Position numbers and translations under genes: made by a program
From: Brassica napus
Lineage: Eukaryota; Streptophyta; Magnoliopsida; Brassicales; Brassicaceae
DNA length: 64,000 bases
Assembly: GCF_020379485.1 (NCBI RefSeq)
Contig: NC_063437.1
Coordinates: 3,472,001 to 3,536,000 of the forward strand
Reading direction: 5' to 3'
Notes under the pieces: model-generated
The model's database searches: none
Told to the model about the DNA's origin: nothing
Seen by the model: the letters and a program-made list of their open reading frames with translations, nothing else
In this document: one piece after another, positions 22,690 through 35,803 of the stretch
Numbering within the stretch: position 1 is the first letter of the stretch
Layout: each line of letters opens with the position of its first letter

Positions 22690-24242
22690 ATAAAGGATCA
22701 TCCCAGACCTACACCGAGGTATTGATGGTGATTCTCATGATCTGTCCTGGTCGACGCAATCATGAAATTGAAGGATGGGATCCGGTTTTGATCCTTTCCT
22801 GAAGCTCAAAGTCTAAGCGTCGCCCTGTTCCGCTCCTTGTCCCCGAAGATGGATAGTATATTAATAAAATTTTAAAATTTTACCTCTTCGAAGATCTCTT
22901 CTAATGTCAATTTGATGGGTAATCCATCGAGAGACTGCTGAGTTAGTTGTGTCTCCCGCTCTTCAACCCGAGCAGCCACATCGTTGAAGAGTTTCTCGGA
23001 TGCAGGATCGACAAAAATCGTGTCTGATGTGGCGTGAGTCATCTTGAATAGGTCAGACAGATATGGTTAGACTCCCGTCTTCTCAAGTTACAAAAAAAAT
23101 TAAATATTAAAACTAATTAATAAATATAATTTTAAAAGAATAAAAGTAAATATTACAACTAAAACTTACAGCTTCTAGACAGATCTTGGCATGGGGTTTT
23201 TGTCCGGTTTTAAGAACCATGGACAAATGACCATTTTTATCCTTCGTTCTTTGGGAAGCGGAGCACAAATGATGGAAGAAGTATCATCTATTGGTTGCAC
23301 AATATGATCGGAATGTTCTCATGAAGTTGTTAGATGACTTCTTTCTAGAAAGTATGTGTGTTAAGATCTCTAAAAGAATGCTCCGATGGTTGTATATTGC
23401 AAAATAACCAAATTAATAACATTTCATAACATATGTATATATATTAGTAATTAATATTTACATGTGAGTGCTTCATGTACATTTGTTGGAAAGAACTCAG
23501 CAAAAGCGAATGGAAGTAGTCGTTGCATAAACACATGACAATCATGACTCTTCATTCCATAACTTTTGACCTCGTTCAACACATCTTAACATATTTGAAA
23601 CATAACCATCAGAAACTTAACTTTTGATGCAACCTAGTCAAACAAAGTCTTCTCCGCACAAGCATCCATGCAATTCTCAGGTGAATTATGATTCGTTTTA
23701 ATATTCATCGTCCTAGCTACTAGAGACAATTTAGAGAGACCTTCTCAACAGCCAGTCTAGATTGGTTGATTTGCAGGATCTAGCATTTCATAAAACTTTT
23801 TTGCATCCAAATTAGGTTTTCTACATTTCAAGTTTCAATAGCTATTATTGTAGTTGTTTCTTAAATGCATCAGTAATCATGTCGTGAACCTTATCATAAT
23901 CTACCATCTGCTCCTCTTGAGGGTAATCATATTCATTATGCAAATGATTCGGTTCTTCATTATTACCAACATCCTCAAAATTATTATTATTAATACTATC
24001 TTCATTTCCACCATAACCCTCTTCATGTTGATACCAAATATAGTAATGTGGTGTAAATCATATGTTTATTGTGCTTCCATACAGTTTCACGACGTGCAAA
24101 TTTTGAATTCTTGCGTGATCGGTGTACAGCCCGCCTAGTACATGAATGTCTCTAGCCCGCTTAGAAATGCATACTCTACCGGTAGAATTTTTATGCAAAT
24201 ACATCAAACTCCGTAACCGTAAATATTACCGCCATCGGCCAT
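22690..24242 (-). pseudogene. CACTA transposase (TNP2/En-Spm) remnants
   Basis: Minus-strand pieces, in order: a start-like 'MADGGNIYGYG' at 24242 followed by a stop; an acidic region 'FTPHYYIWYQHEEGYGGNED' (about 24060-24000); then the DUF4218 signature 'GMKSHDCHVFMQRLLPFAF' (about 23570-23460). The plant Ptta/En/Spm C-terminal region follows, 'GHLSMVLKTGQKPH' (about 23200) and 'DPASEKLFNDVAARVEE' (about 23000). Most of the central transposase domain is missing and frames are broken, so it is inactive. Confidence 0.8.
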
Positions 24243-24722
24243 TTTTCTGAGATTCTTTTTCTTAGATTTTTGTTTTCTTGATTTCGTTTGTGTATTGTTA
24301 GCATTGAGAAATGACATATATATGGAAAATTTCAGACTTTGGAAGGTGAAGGTATAACAACGATCATACAAGGAAATATTTTACTAGGGTTTTACAACTC
24401 CCTCACATGTGATTTACAACATTTTTACAACAAATTTAGTTAGGTTAAAGCGCATTGAATATACGTTTTCACTTAAATAATGGTAACATATTCCTCGTAA
24501 AACATTCATAAATTTACAAGAATTTTACGACGAATCTTCTCTTTCCACGTACTTTCGTGTAAAGATACAGCGACATTACAGCGGAGATATTTCCTTGTAA
24601 TTTTACTACCACGTTACGACGAAAACACATTTCATCATACTGCCGTCGTAATCAACTTGTAATTTTACGTAGGAAATTTTTCCTCATAATCTTTCGTCGT
24701 TATAGGCATGTTTTCTTGTAAT
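22690..24722 (-). mobile_element. CACTA (En/Spm) element, degraded, one end visible
   Basis: On the minus strand the element begins near 24722 with CATTACAAGAAAACATGCC, a one-base variant of the CACTACAAGAAAA terminus. Subterminal repeats with 'acgacga' and 'ttgtaa' motifs fill 24340-24722. Transposase remnants follow to about 22690. The opposite CACTA end was not found, so the element is truncated. Confidence 0.8.
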
Positions 24723-25630
24723 GATATGAGAGCATTGAGCAAAAAACATTTAGAGAGTATTAGCATTTGATAAATGTGTTTCTAACAAATGTTGATTGGA
24801 TAATAAGAAGCATGATGCTTATGCTAATGCTACGCCAATCAAGTCATTAATAAGGTAGAACATTTCAAAAATATGTTTATAATATTTGATATTTTGGTAC
24901 ATTTATAATAAATAGTTCAATTTATTTCAAATATATTGTTTGATTTGATATTGGAAAATATTTGAAAGATAATTAGAATATGCAAATATATATTCAAAGT
25001 TGTTAGATATTCGTTAAGTTTCCTTAACTTTTTTTATTAGTATATTTTTATATAATTAAAAAATTGTATCAAAACCATTATAAAATATATTGCCATAGTT
25101 AGGCTATATTTTAGGGTGTGTAGTTATTAATATCAATGTGTCAAACAAAAGTATTATAGTGTATAGTTAAAAAAAATTCACCTTAAAATAAATTGAGTCT
25201 AAAGTTGTGGTTCTATTTTAATAGTACTGAGTTGCATTGTAGTATATAGTATAGTTTCACTATATGTTTTAACAGTTTCATATTAGCTGTTTATTTTCAC
25301 CAATTTCATATTGTTAGTTAACTAAATATAACAAATGATAGTTGTCATTTTTACAAAAAAAAAAAAAAAAAATACAAACACATCAAAATGAGATTTGAAT
25401 TTAAATTCAAACTTAACATTGCCAAAGATATGCGCGTCCGTTACAAAATCATTTGACCTAAAAGATCAACTCAACTTTGACCAAAAAAGGAGAAAGAAAG
25501 ATCAACTCAACGAACAGAAAACAAAAACAATGAAGATATAAATGACCATCCACCTATTTAACAATAATCTCAAACCCTAAAAAAGAATAAAAAGACAAAA
25601 TTCTTATCTTTTCCTTTTTGAGTCTACTTC

Positions 25631-25639
25631 TATATATAA
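25631..25639 (+). promoter_or_regulatory. TATA box of LTPG-like gene copy 2
   Basis: TATATATAA, 87 nt before the ATG at 25726; the upstream sequence is nearly identical to that of copy 1. Confidence 0.6.
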
Positions 25640-25725
25640 CTCGTGTTCCCTTGTACCAAAACAAATCCAACACAAAAAGAAAACAATAAACTTCAAACAC
25701 TTTCAAAGAAAATAATATACAAATA

Positions 25726-27063
25726 ATGAAGCAGTCACTTATTTCCATCTTAATACTTCTACTATCATCATCATTTGTACCCATCCACGCCCGCAACAAA
25801 CCACAGCCGGCAAAGTCTCCTTCACCCGTAGCTGCTCTAGCTCCAGGACCGTCAAATTCTGATTGCTCCAGCATTATATATGACATGATGGATTGTCTCT
25901 CGTACCTTACCCCTGGATCAAATGATACTAAGCCCACAAAAGTTTGTTGTGGGGGAATTCTATCTGTTCTACAATATAACCCTAAGTGTATTTGCGTTGG
26001 TTTAGAAAGTAGCAAAACTATGGGGTTTGCAGTGAATAACACTAGAGCTCGTGCTATGCCTACGACTTGCAAGCTCACCATTGTTGCTCCTCATTGCGGT
26101 GAGTATTTTCTTTTTTTTTTCCTCAAACCTAATGCTTTTTCCGTAGTATTTTCATTGTTTCGAAGTTAATTTTTTTATTGCTGGTGTAGCAATCCTGGAC
26201 GAGGCGACACCGGCTGCATCTATTGCTGGTATGTCTCCGAGTACGTGTTTAGTTATTTTGGCTTTTTTCTTTGATAATTAATCGATTACGTTTCATAATT
26301 AACATTGAAGGCTTCGCTGTGTTTTTCCTTTTGCCTTACAGATCGATTATAAAAGTATTAACATAGTGTGGTGTCTTACGTTTTATTTTTAGTAATTTTA
26401 CTATATTTTTTTCTGGTAAACCAAATTTACTTTCATGTTTCATTGAGGATCATCATTAGAATTATAAAAGTAAATTAATGGAAATAACTGTAAGTGAGCT
26501 ACACTTTTGATATGTAAACTTTTTTTTTGAACACATACTTTTGATATGTAAACTATATTTCCTTTTTAATGATATATTTTTTATTATATTCTTAATCAGA
26601 ACTGAATATTAGGAAGAAAAAAATGAATCTGAAATGTTTTGTTGATTATTGAAAAGGCAGCTCACATCTTAGTTTGGTGCTTTATGTGAGTTTCGCTTTG
26701 TTAGTTTAGTTTTAGATTTTTTTCAGCAAATGCGATCTCAACCAATTCATCTTCTATGTTTACCATAATTTTTGAATTTGTTACTTAAATTGCAATTGTA
26801 TAATTTGTCTATTCCTACATTTATAACTGTATTTAATTTTTGTTCTGAATGATAATAATGATGCAGTTACTCCATCGGCTGGAACACCTATGACTTCACC
26901 ATCTTCGGGCGGGTCACCAACATCTTCACCATCTTTGGCTGAGTCGCCGGTCATGACTGCACCGTCTCCCTCAAGTTCTGGCACCAACCACCTCTCAGTT
27001 TCAACACTGACCCTCGTTTCCGTTATAGTTTCTTCTGTAACATATATTTCGTTTTTATTTTAA
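25726..27063 (+). CDS. GPI-anchored non-specific lipid-transfer-like protein (YLS3/LTPG type), copy 2, intact
   Basis: Exons 25726-26098, 26190-26228 and 26867-27063 (609 nt, 202 aa), all GT-AG and in phase. The encoded protein appears identical to copy 1: signal peptide, eight-cysteine lipid-binding fold, Ser/Pro/Thr-rich spacer and hydrophobic C-terminal GPI signal ending '[10 protein letters not shown]'. Intron 2 is 638 nt and keeps a U-rich stretch ('atttaatttttgttctgaat') before the acceptor, unlike copy 1. This copy is the more likely source of GPI-anchored product. Possible N-glycosylation sites are NDT and NNT in the domain. Gene symbol not assigned. Confidence 0.88.
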
Positions 27064-29246
27064 TTAATTACAGTTCACTCGTTTTCATATATATTTTCTA
27101 CTGAGTTTTATGGTTGTCAATTTGTCATTTGAAGGCATATGATGTTATTTTTATCCGTGCCACGTTCATGTATATCTACTTGGGATTTGTGTCTTGTTTT
27201 CTCTTAAAAAACAAATGTGCTGGCTGCACAATTCCCTGAAATTTTCCAACTCCATACAATAACAAATTTCTCAACTTCATACACTAACAAAAATACTCCC
27301 TCTGCTTCAAAAATGTCTATATTTTCTTATAAAAAATTGTTTAAAAATCCATATTTTATATTTTTAATACATTATTAAGAATAAATTGTAAATTTCAGAA
27401 AATAATAATTAGGTTGACAAATTATTTCTCCGCCTAAAATATTGTATAACATCAAATGTCTCTTAAACAATGACCGCATTCGATATATCCTTGAATTTAA
27501 ATTCCAAAATCGTATCCTACAAATTAAGAGTTCAAAACTCCAAATCCCCTAAAATTAAAGTTCGCAACTCGAGACTTCATAGACTTTAATTACAGTGGTT
27601 TAAAGATAGTTTAGTACTTTGTAATCAAACCATAAACCTTATAAATCAGATTTAAAATCAAACTAATACCCTTTGAAGGGTTGACGAGCTATTTTAATGG
27701 GCATTAATTTGGTCTTAAATCTCATTTATAAGGTTTATAGTTTGATTAGAAAACATTAAACCCTCTTTAAACCACCCTCTTTAAACCAATATAATTGAAG
27801 GCTATGGGTTTTGGAGTTCCGAACTTTAATTTCAGTGGTTCGGGAGTTTTAATTTGAACCATCGCACAAATTTAATTAATTTATGGATTCACTTACAATA
27901 ATGTCTAGAAATCTTTTAATTTGCGATCAAATTTCACTTAAAATTTAAGTTTTCGGCTTAAATTTAATTTTTAACTTAATTTGCGTGAAGTCTTCTGAGA
28001 AGTCTGCTTGAGAGGTCTTCCGAAAAGTGGACTTGAGAAGTCTTGTAATAAGTCTTCCGAGAATTCTTCTTGAAAAGACTCTTTGAATCTGAAAAATGTG
28101 CATATCCAAAACGTTTATATGGCTTCAAAACAAAGGAAAACTTTAAAAATAAAACTTTCATGCTTAATATTAAATAAAACAATTATGTTAGGTTAAATCT
28201 ATACCTTTTCGAATCTAACATATAAAACACACAAAAATACATATTCAGAATTTATAGACCTACCTTCAACGGAGTGGAAGATGAAAACCATGAATAAAAA
28301 CCTGCAAAACAAGATAAAGTAGTGAGAAATACTTGAGACAAAAAGATGAGAAACTGATATAAAATTTGGTATCTTCAAGTTCAAAGAGATTAGAAAGAAA
28401 TTTGAGAATTTTAGAGAGAATTTTAGAGTGAGAAATATTACATTTTTGTTGCAGCCATTTGAAAGAAAGAGAAAGAATGTGTACATATATTTTCTATATA
28501 TAAGGAGACAAAAATTCCAACTAGATTAAATATTTTTGGTTCAAAAAGTCTTCAAATATAAAATACACTAGAAGACTTCCTATAAGTCTTCTAAACCCTA
28601 AATTTACTATTCATCTCAAAAACCTTTCTAAGAAAATTTCTCCATAAGTATTCTCAACTTCTGAAGAAGTTTGCCAATGAAGTCCGAAGTACAACTTGAA
28701 ACACCTGCATATCCAAAACAAAATGGTTTTAAAATAGAGAAAAACTTCAAAAATAATTCTTTTATGCTTAAATGATAAATAAAACGACCACATTAGGTTA
28801 ATCTGCAATGTTTCGAATCTAACATGTAAAACACACAAAAATACAAATCCAAAATATTTTGGTAGATGGTTTCTCAACCAATTTGGTTATAATTAAAAAT
28901 AAATTTTAAATATATACTTAAACCAAATTTATTATTAATATCCTTATAAAGTATTAGAAATTAGAAATATTATATATTTTATTTATTTTTAATTAATGAA
29001 ATAATTCTATTATGATTTTTGTACTATAGATTTTTTTTGTACTACAGATTTTTCTAATGACTCTATTTTAGTATAATAGATATGGACACTGTGTGAGGTC
29101 CAACTTTTATATAATACTACATGATAACTCGCGCGCATGTGCAGTCTGAATTTTTTATACTAATGTTTGTTTACTAAATAATTTTAACATTTTGCAACAC
29201 TACAATCTTTATCGATTATAAAATGACGAATAAAAATGTTAGTCTC

Positions 29247-30647
29247 TTAAATATATTATCGTTATTGAAAAGTTAATATATTACATCTCATTAAGACTTC
29301 ATATGCATAAAAAGAAATTAAGTTTTGCGGCTAATACAAATCATAAAAACCAGATAGTCAACATCAATGGTAAAATGACGAAAGTGGATTAGGTTTTGTG
29401 CTCTCGATTTGTTTACTATTGACTCTCTATTACTGATATCATTTTTCATCTCTATAAAACTGTGCTTTCGTTCTCGTTTTTGTTTCATTGATATGAGTTT
29501 TTTTTTTTTTATTTCTTCTATGAATTCGGTGAATTACATAAGTGTCAATTTAAAAAGATGGATATCTGTAAAAATTTGTTTCATTCCATATACATATCTA
29601 AGAATTAAATTTGTGAAGAAAATCGCACGCAAACTCTATTCAAATGTTAGTGTTTAAATATAATATATCAAGCGTTATAGAATATAAGTGTAGACTTGAA
29701 ATATAAATGTTTGTCTAATGTATATTCACCAGTTCGGTCTAAAAATTTTTTAATTATAAAAAAATAAAACAAATTACTTATTTTATTAACCTACACTTTT
29801 GAGATTTAGTTACTTAAGAGTATACCGATACATATATATATACATAATACTTTACCCTTCTAGTATATGTAAACTATGTATAAAGTAATAAACAAGAAAA
29901 CTTATAATAAATAGTTCAAATCTCATTCTTAATATTATAATAGTTATATAGGGTATTAAGGAGAAACAAATATTAGACGAATGATCAAATCTCTTATTCT
30001 TCAAACAAACTCAAAGGGAGGTGATTGAATTCTTGTCATGATTTTTTATTAAAATCTTCTTTTAAGAATAAAAACTAAAAATAAAATATTTAATATACAT
30101 AAAATATATATATATATATAATGCTTTTAATATTAAAAATCACTTCGATTTAAAGAAGTATATTTTTTGGATTGTTAGGATCAAAATGACTACTAGAAAC
30201 AATCTATTTAAAAAAAAAATATGTATGCATAAAAGTATATAAATTAAAACCAATTCCTTTTGTTTATTTACAATCATGTTTTTGGTAAAAAAATCAAAAC
30301 AATCATTTTATTTACTTTATATGGTATATAATTAAACTTTAGTTATATTAGTAACTTTTCTAAATTAAAGTCTTTTTTGAATATAACATATACATTACAT
30401 CTTTTTTTTTGTTAAGAATCAAATAAAGGATTCTTTTTCAAGAACAAGGAATCTTTCATTATGAATGCAAAGATAAAACCCTTTTAAATTCCGAAATAAA
30501 TCAATGAAAAAATTGGTTACGAATTCATTCTCAATACAATTTACCTCAGATTGCATGGACTAGATTAGTAACCCAAAATTGGAAAAAAGAATAACCAAGA
30601 CTCTCTAGTTCTAAATCCAAGTTTACGTCTTCCTCCACTAATAGTTT
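29247..30647. other. A/T-rich intergenic, no gene recognised
   Basis: There are only short open frames, none with recognisable protein. 'tatatatatataa' runs occur at about 30108. 30405-30647 may be part of the plastid insertion but I could not identify it. Confidence 0.4.
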
Positions 30648-31121
30648 TTTTTTTTGGAAAACTCCATTTATTCTTGTGTAGATGGCGGGTAGGCCTATAT
30701 TTCTTGGTTTCAATAGGACTCCTTACGAGCGTTCTTTCTATCTACTATTATCTAAAATAATCAAGTTATTAATGACTGGACGAAACCATAAAATAACCCC
30801 TCACGTGCGAAATTATAGAATATCCCCTTTAAGATCAACCAATTCCATCGAATTGAGTATGATCGTATGTGTGATAGCATCTACTATACCAGGAATATCA
30901 ATGAACCCAATTATTGTGATTGCTCAGGATACCCTTTTTAGCTTCTAGAATATATTTCTTAGTTCAAGATCCCTCTTACTAACTGGAATCAAAGAATTAG
31001 TAGATCGATTCTGCCCAAAATGGGAATGGACTAAGGTTATGAACTTATAATCTATAATCTGATGATTGAGTCGATTCCATGATTATAAGTTCATTCCATA
31101 CCAGACCATACCGGAATAAGT
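30648..31121 (+). pseudogene. ndhB: Plastid DNA insertion (NUPT): 3' end of ndhB and downstream spacer
   Basis: The frame at 30682-30948 reads '[16 protein letters not shown]', '[18 protein letters not shown]' and '[16 protein letters not shown]', ending at a TAG. These are characteristic of the C-terminus of plastid NdhB, a membrane subunit of the plastid NAD(P)H dehydrogenase-like complex. Sequence after the stop is unlike the A/T-rich surroundings and is probably plastid intergenic DNA. The upstream coding part has lost codons and gained a stop ('WKTPFILV' then TAG). The fragment is non-functional in the nucleus. It could have come via the mitochondrion. Confidence 0.82.
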
Positions 31122-31129
31122 ATTGACAT

Positions 31130-31156
31130 AGATATATATATATATATATATATATA
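31130..31156. repeat. TA microsatellite
   Basis: A (TA)n run directly after the plastid-derived segment. Confidence 0.9.
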
Positions 31157-31390
31157 GTATGTTTTAATATAAATATTTATTATTGACACTTCCTACTTAT
31201 ATGATTTATTAACATTTGTATATTTTTTGTAACAAAAAATTTAAACCGTTAATCACAAAAAATTTAATGTGAGATTTATCAATACAAATTTTAAAATTAA
31301 AATATTAAGATCTCAATAATTTTTAATGCAAATTTTGAAATTAACATATTTATTTATTTTCATATAGTATATAATTAAATTTAAATGGTT

Positions 31391-31393
<3 letters not shown>

Positions 31394-31442
<49 letters not shown>
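31394..31442. repeat. Long (TA)n microsatellite
   Basis: About 24 uninterrupted TA units; such runs are highly length-variable. Confidence 0.95.
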
Positions 31443-31447
<5 letters not shown>

Positions 31448-32264
31448 AATATCTATTAATGAGACTTCATATTTATATGATTTATGATCATTTGTATCTT
31501 GCTTGAACAAAAAAAAGGTAAGACATTGATCACAAGGGACAATGAGTTAAATACCCTCAGTAAGACCCAAAATTAGATGTTTGTCTATGGCATGAAGTAA
31601 TTGATCATCACAATGTTTTTTTAGCACTGAATTGCTAATATTACCCTTTTTCGTGTCTGACACAGGGTCCGCTGCAGTACTGACACAGCAGTTTGAGCAG
31701 GTTTGGTTGGGCCCCATGCGACTCTATGTTGCTTTTGTTGGCATCTTCTTTTCTTCTTTTTATTTTTTCTTTCTTATATTTTTTTAATGTAAATCATACT
31801 TTTCTCTTCCCACTTTTTATGTAATAATAATTTTAATCAACATGTTTACATGAAATATTATGCTAATTGTTTATATCATTGGTCACATGATTTTTGGTAT
31901 CAAATTATTTATCAGCGACGTTTAAGAAAACTATTTAACAATTAACATAATATGTATCCGATAACAAATTATGTATCATATAACATACTATTTATCAAAC
32001 AATGTATTGATTCATAAATCATATATGAATTCATCCATGAACTAACATACTAAGTATCAAACAGTATACAATCTCACAAAAAGCTTATCAAACCATTTAT
32101 CAATTATACAAAACAATTATCAGTTATGGACAAGTCTTTTATAATATCTTATCCACCATTTATCAATTCTTTAGTATCAATCTATGCATCAACTAACAAA
32201 ACATGTTTCATGTAACTCATCAATGAATTTTTGATGAACTACACTACAACTTGTTTCTTGGTTT
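31443..32264. other. Intergenic, no gene recognised
   Basis: A short G+C-richer island at 31665-31745 ('gtccgctgcagtactgacac') stands out, but I could not identify it. The rest is A/T-rich with scattered 'atcaa.tat.aaac' motifs. Confidence 0.35.
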
Positions 32265-32995
32265 ATGATGAACTACACTATAGCTCATCGATAAATTTGA
32301 CCATCAAATATGTTACAAATTTTGTTAGCGAGTTAACATATTTTGTAACATGTTACACATTTTATTAACATTGAATTTTATTATTAACATGTTACACATT
32401 GTGTTACCCAATTATATTTTGTTATAACACATTAAAAAGATCAAGAACTTAATAATACACTATATAATTCAGTATTATTTACTATTCTAGCACATTATTG
32501 ATGAACTACACTATAACTCATCAATAAATTTGGCCATCAAACATGTTACAAATTTTATTAGCAAGTTAACATATTCTGTAACATGTTACAAATTTTGTTA
32601 CCTAATTATATTTTTTTATAACACGTTAAATAAAATCAATAACTTAATAATACACTATATAATTCAAATTATGACCAAAGAGTTGGCAAAATTTGACCAT
32701 CGAAAAATTTGATTTGGTTTATGATGAACTTGGTTTATGATGAACTACACTATAGCTCATTAGAACAAAATTTGGTTTATGATTAATTACACTATAGCTC
32801 ATCGATAAATTTGACTATCAAATATGTTACAAATTTTGTTAGCGAGTTAACATATTTTGTAACATGTTACACATTTGTTAATATTGAATACTATTTTTAA
32901 CATGTTACAGATTTTGTTACCTACATAAATTTTGTTATAACACGTTAAAAAAATCAAGAACTTAATAATACACTATATAATTCAATATTATTTAC
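32265..32995 (+). repeat. Three diverged tandem repeats rich in GTTACA/TGTAAC
   Basis: Units at about 32265-32500, 32502-32672 and 32786-32995 share 'gatgaactacactatagctcat', 'tgttacaaattttgttagc', 'taacatattttgtaacatg' and 'aacttaataatacactatat'. Inverted GTTACA/TGTAAC pairs recur inside each unit, so each can form small hairpins. The array lies just left of the MULE core, but a link is not shown. Confidence 0.8.
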
Positions 32996-35125
32996 TAATC
33001 TAGCACATTATTTTACGGTTAACACAAAAAATAATTAACTAATTTTAATGTTAACGGACCAGATAGAAAAAATAGCATGTTATAAAACAAATTAATAAAT
33101 TAATAATAACAGTATCATATATATATATATTTATATTTACTCTTATATTTATGGCTTACCGTGGTATGATAAATATTATATGTGTTATAGTAGAACCCAA
33201 ACAACGATATAAACCAAAACAAAATTATTTAGAAAAAAATTAATTTCTAACCAATGAAAAACAGAGCAAGAAAGAAGAACAAGAAGCTTTGATAAACGCA
33301 GAAATATAAGGAATAACAAAATAAATGTGATTGGATGCTCTTGAATTTTAATTTGGTTGAATCACATTTCAGTTGTAAAGTAAAAGAAAAAATAAAAATA
33401 AAATAAATAGAAAAGAAAAAGATATCTGACACACATCCATACGCGACGCAGAGGCTACTTGCTGTAGGTTGGTGTAGCTTGCAGGGTCAAAAAGGTCTAG
33501 AAAAAAAGTGTTTCTTAATTTAGGGTACATGGCAAGATATACCGATGTTTGAGTGCAGTGACACCAATTTCTCAAATTTTTAATGTGAGACTTTTACCAT
33601 TTTTAGTAATTTGTAGTCGTTTTATGAAATTTAAAATATAACATATAAGAAAAAATCTAATTTTTTATTTGAGTAATTGCACTAGATGACTATCATATGC
33701 CAGTTATTTAGGTAAGTAGACATTTCGACTTTTGAATGAACCGGAAAAATAAAAATACCATTGTTATCCCTATTGCTGCATATCGGTCAGTTAGATTGAC
33801 ATGTTGTCGGTTTAGTCAAGCACGCTTCTGTTCGTAATAATGTTCTCAGTTACATTTACAAAACCCAAAAAATAACAAAATTTAATATTTAATTTTCAAA
33901 TATCTTCTCCCAACTTCTACGAAACCCTCAAACATTTTCATAACCTCCGTAAGACTGTTCATTTTGCTCCAAAGCCTCTGCAGTTTTTTTCAGAAATGGT
34001 CTCATGTCGCCTCGTCGATCTTCCAGAAGATGATGTTACAGATGCAGTGCCTCCCATACCGGATATGATGTTTGCCGCCGGTGAAGAACCGGTTGGAGTT
34101 AGGGTTCTTACATATCAATCCTCCAGGGCAATTAATCACATTCTTAATTCCCTCGAAGAAGACGAGATTCAGACACTACGCAAGTCTCCCTTTGGCAAGA
34201 TTGTTGACATCGCCGAGAAACCCGGCTTTTCTGGAAGATTTACTAGGTACATCTTATCTAGACAATTAAAAGTGGAGAAAAAACACGAAGCCTGGTTCCG
34301 GTTTGCTGGTAAACCGATTAGGTTTTCTCTTCGAGAGTTCGCCATTGTAACCGGTCTCAACTGCGGTGAATATCCTAAAAGCTCTGTCGTAAGGTCGAAG
34401 AAGAACAAAAACGTCAAACCCTATTGGCCAGAGTTATTTGGCAAATCGGAGGATCTTCGCGTTTCAACGGCCTTGAAAATGCTTAGAAGAAAAACGGTTA
34501 CAGAGAAAGAAGTGAGGATTAAGCTTGCATGTCTTGCAATTGTGTCTTCTGTTCTACTCGCTACGAATCTGAAGATGAAGATGATTAAAGAACATGCAGA
34601 GGCCATGGTAGATCTTGAGGAGTTCTATTCGTTTCCCTGGGGGCGACTTGCGTTTGAAATGCTTATGGGGAGTATTAAGCAGAGGGATGAGGTATCCCTA
34701 TCGCAGAATACTATAGCAGTTAAAGGATTTGCATTGGCACTCCAGCTGGTTATGGTAGAGGCTGTACCGGATCTAACCGCAGTTGTTTTGGAAACCTGCT
34801 CCTCTTCTGAATCCGATAGCTGTGATGACGATGATGATTTCACCCACAAGAAGACCAAAAAGAAGACATTAAGCCCTGGTCATGCACGTGAAATAGACAA
34901 AAAGACTAATGTATGTCTCCTCTCATCGGTCCTTGACATTAATATAGATACATGCTTTTTATTTCAGCTGCGAGCTGATGCTAATGTTTATTTGTTATAT
35001 GATTCCTCCAGGTTATAGTGAGAAGCATAATCCCAGAAGACCCGGATCGGCCCTTAATTCCGGCCAATCTTGTTTGGGCTGACGAGGTCTTAGACGTCAA
35101 AGTTGAGAATCTTCTGAAACTAATA

Positions 35126-35133
35126 GCGCAGAG
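35126..35133. repeat. hAT target duplication, left
   Basis: GCGCAGAG, matching 35796-35803. Confidence 0.9.
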
Positions 35134-35795
35134 CTACGTTGCACGGAAGCTTCATTGGACGTCTGCTTCCCGCTTCGGAACCGGAATCGGAATCGGAACC
35201 TCGTGGAAGCTTGCGGAATCTCGCTTCCAAAACGTTTCTAAAATATTCTCTTTAAAAACCTGTTGGAAGCTTATGATTCCATTTTGGAATCACGCTTCCG
35301 TTTTTAAAAAAAAATACAATGTATATCAATAAAATATAAAACCATAGTTTTAATATATATAAAATAAAAAAAAAATAATAGTAATGAATATTGAGTTATA
35401 AATATACAAATATCAAAAATAATACTATAAATTATCTTTATGCATTGAGATTTTTTATTAAAGATATAGCACATATTGAAACATATTGTGTCAATTATTT
35501 ATGAAGTATTAAAAATAATTAATATAATATTTTTTGTAAACATAATTTATGTGTATTTTTACAGTTTTAATATAAAATCATTTCAAAATTATTATAAATA
35601 AATAAATGTTTTATTTCAAATTTAAATCATATAATTTTTAGTCCTAATTTTTTAAATTTTTTGCATATATATATATTTAAATATGGATATACGCTTCCAA
35701 CACGTACCCGCTTCCTAATATTTTAAAAAATCTCGCTTCTGCGCTTCCTTACGCTTCCGCTTCCACGTACCCGCTTCCGTTTCCATGTAACATAG
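35134..35795. mobile_element. hAT-type MITE, 662 bp, inserted in the DUF1985 gene
   Basis: The ends CTACGTTGCA and TGTAACATAG are inverted copies with two mismatches, flanked by the 8-bp duplication GCGCAGAG. Subterminal regions on both sides are rich in (C)GCTTCC / GGAAGCG motifs, likely transposase-binding repeats; the centre is A/T-rich and non-coding. It lacks a transposase. Confidence 0.9.
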
Positions 35796-35803
35796 GCGCA
35801 GAG
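35796..35803. repeat. hAT target duplication, right
   Basis: GCGCAGAG, matching 35126-35133. Confidence 0.9.

Larger units (their letters stand above)
24867..29246. repeat. Segmental duplication, right copy (empty Helitron site)
   Basis: Matches 1-9358 without the Helitron. The unoccupied A|T target is at 26849/26850. Left flank 'taaggtagaacatttc' cannot be compared because the left copy starts at the window edge; the right breakpoint is after TTAGTCTC at 29246. Confidence 0.95.

Noticed and set aside
29409..29657. 82-aa frame rich in F and I
   Set aside because: A/T-rich chance frame with no domain, splice signals or promoter.
31313..31510. 65-aa frame with an IYIYIY run
   Set aside because: Translation of a TA microsatellite.
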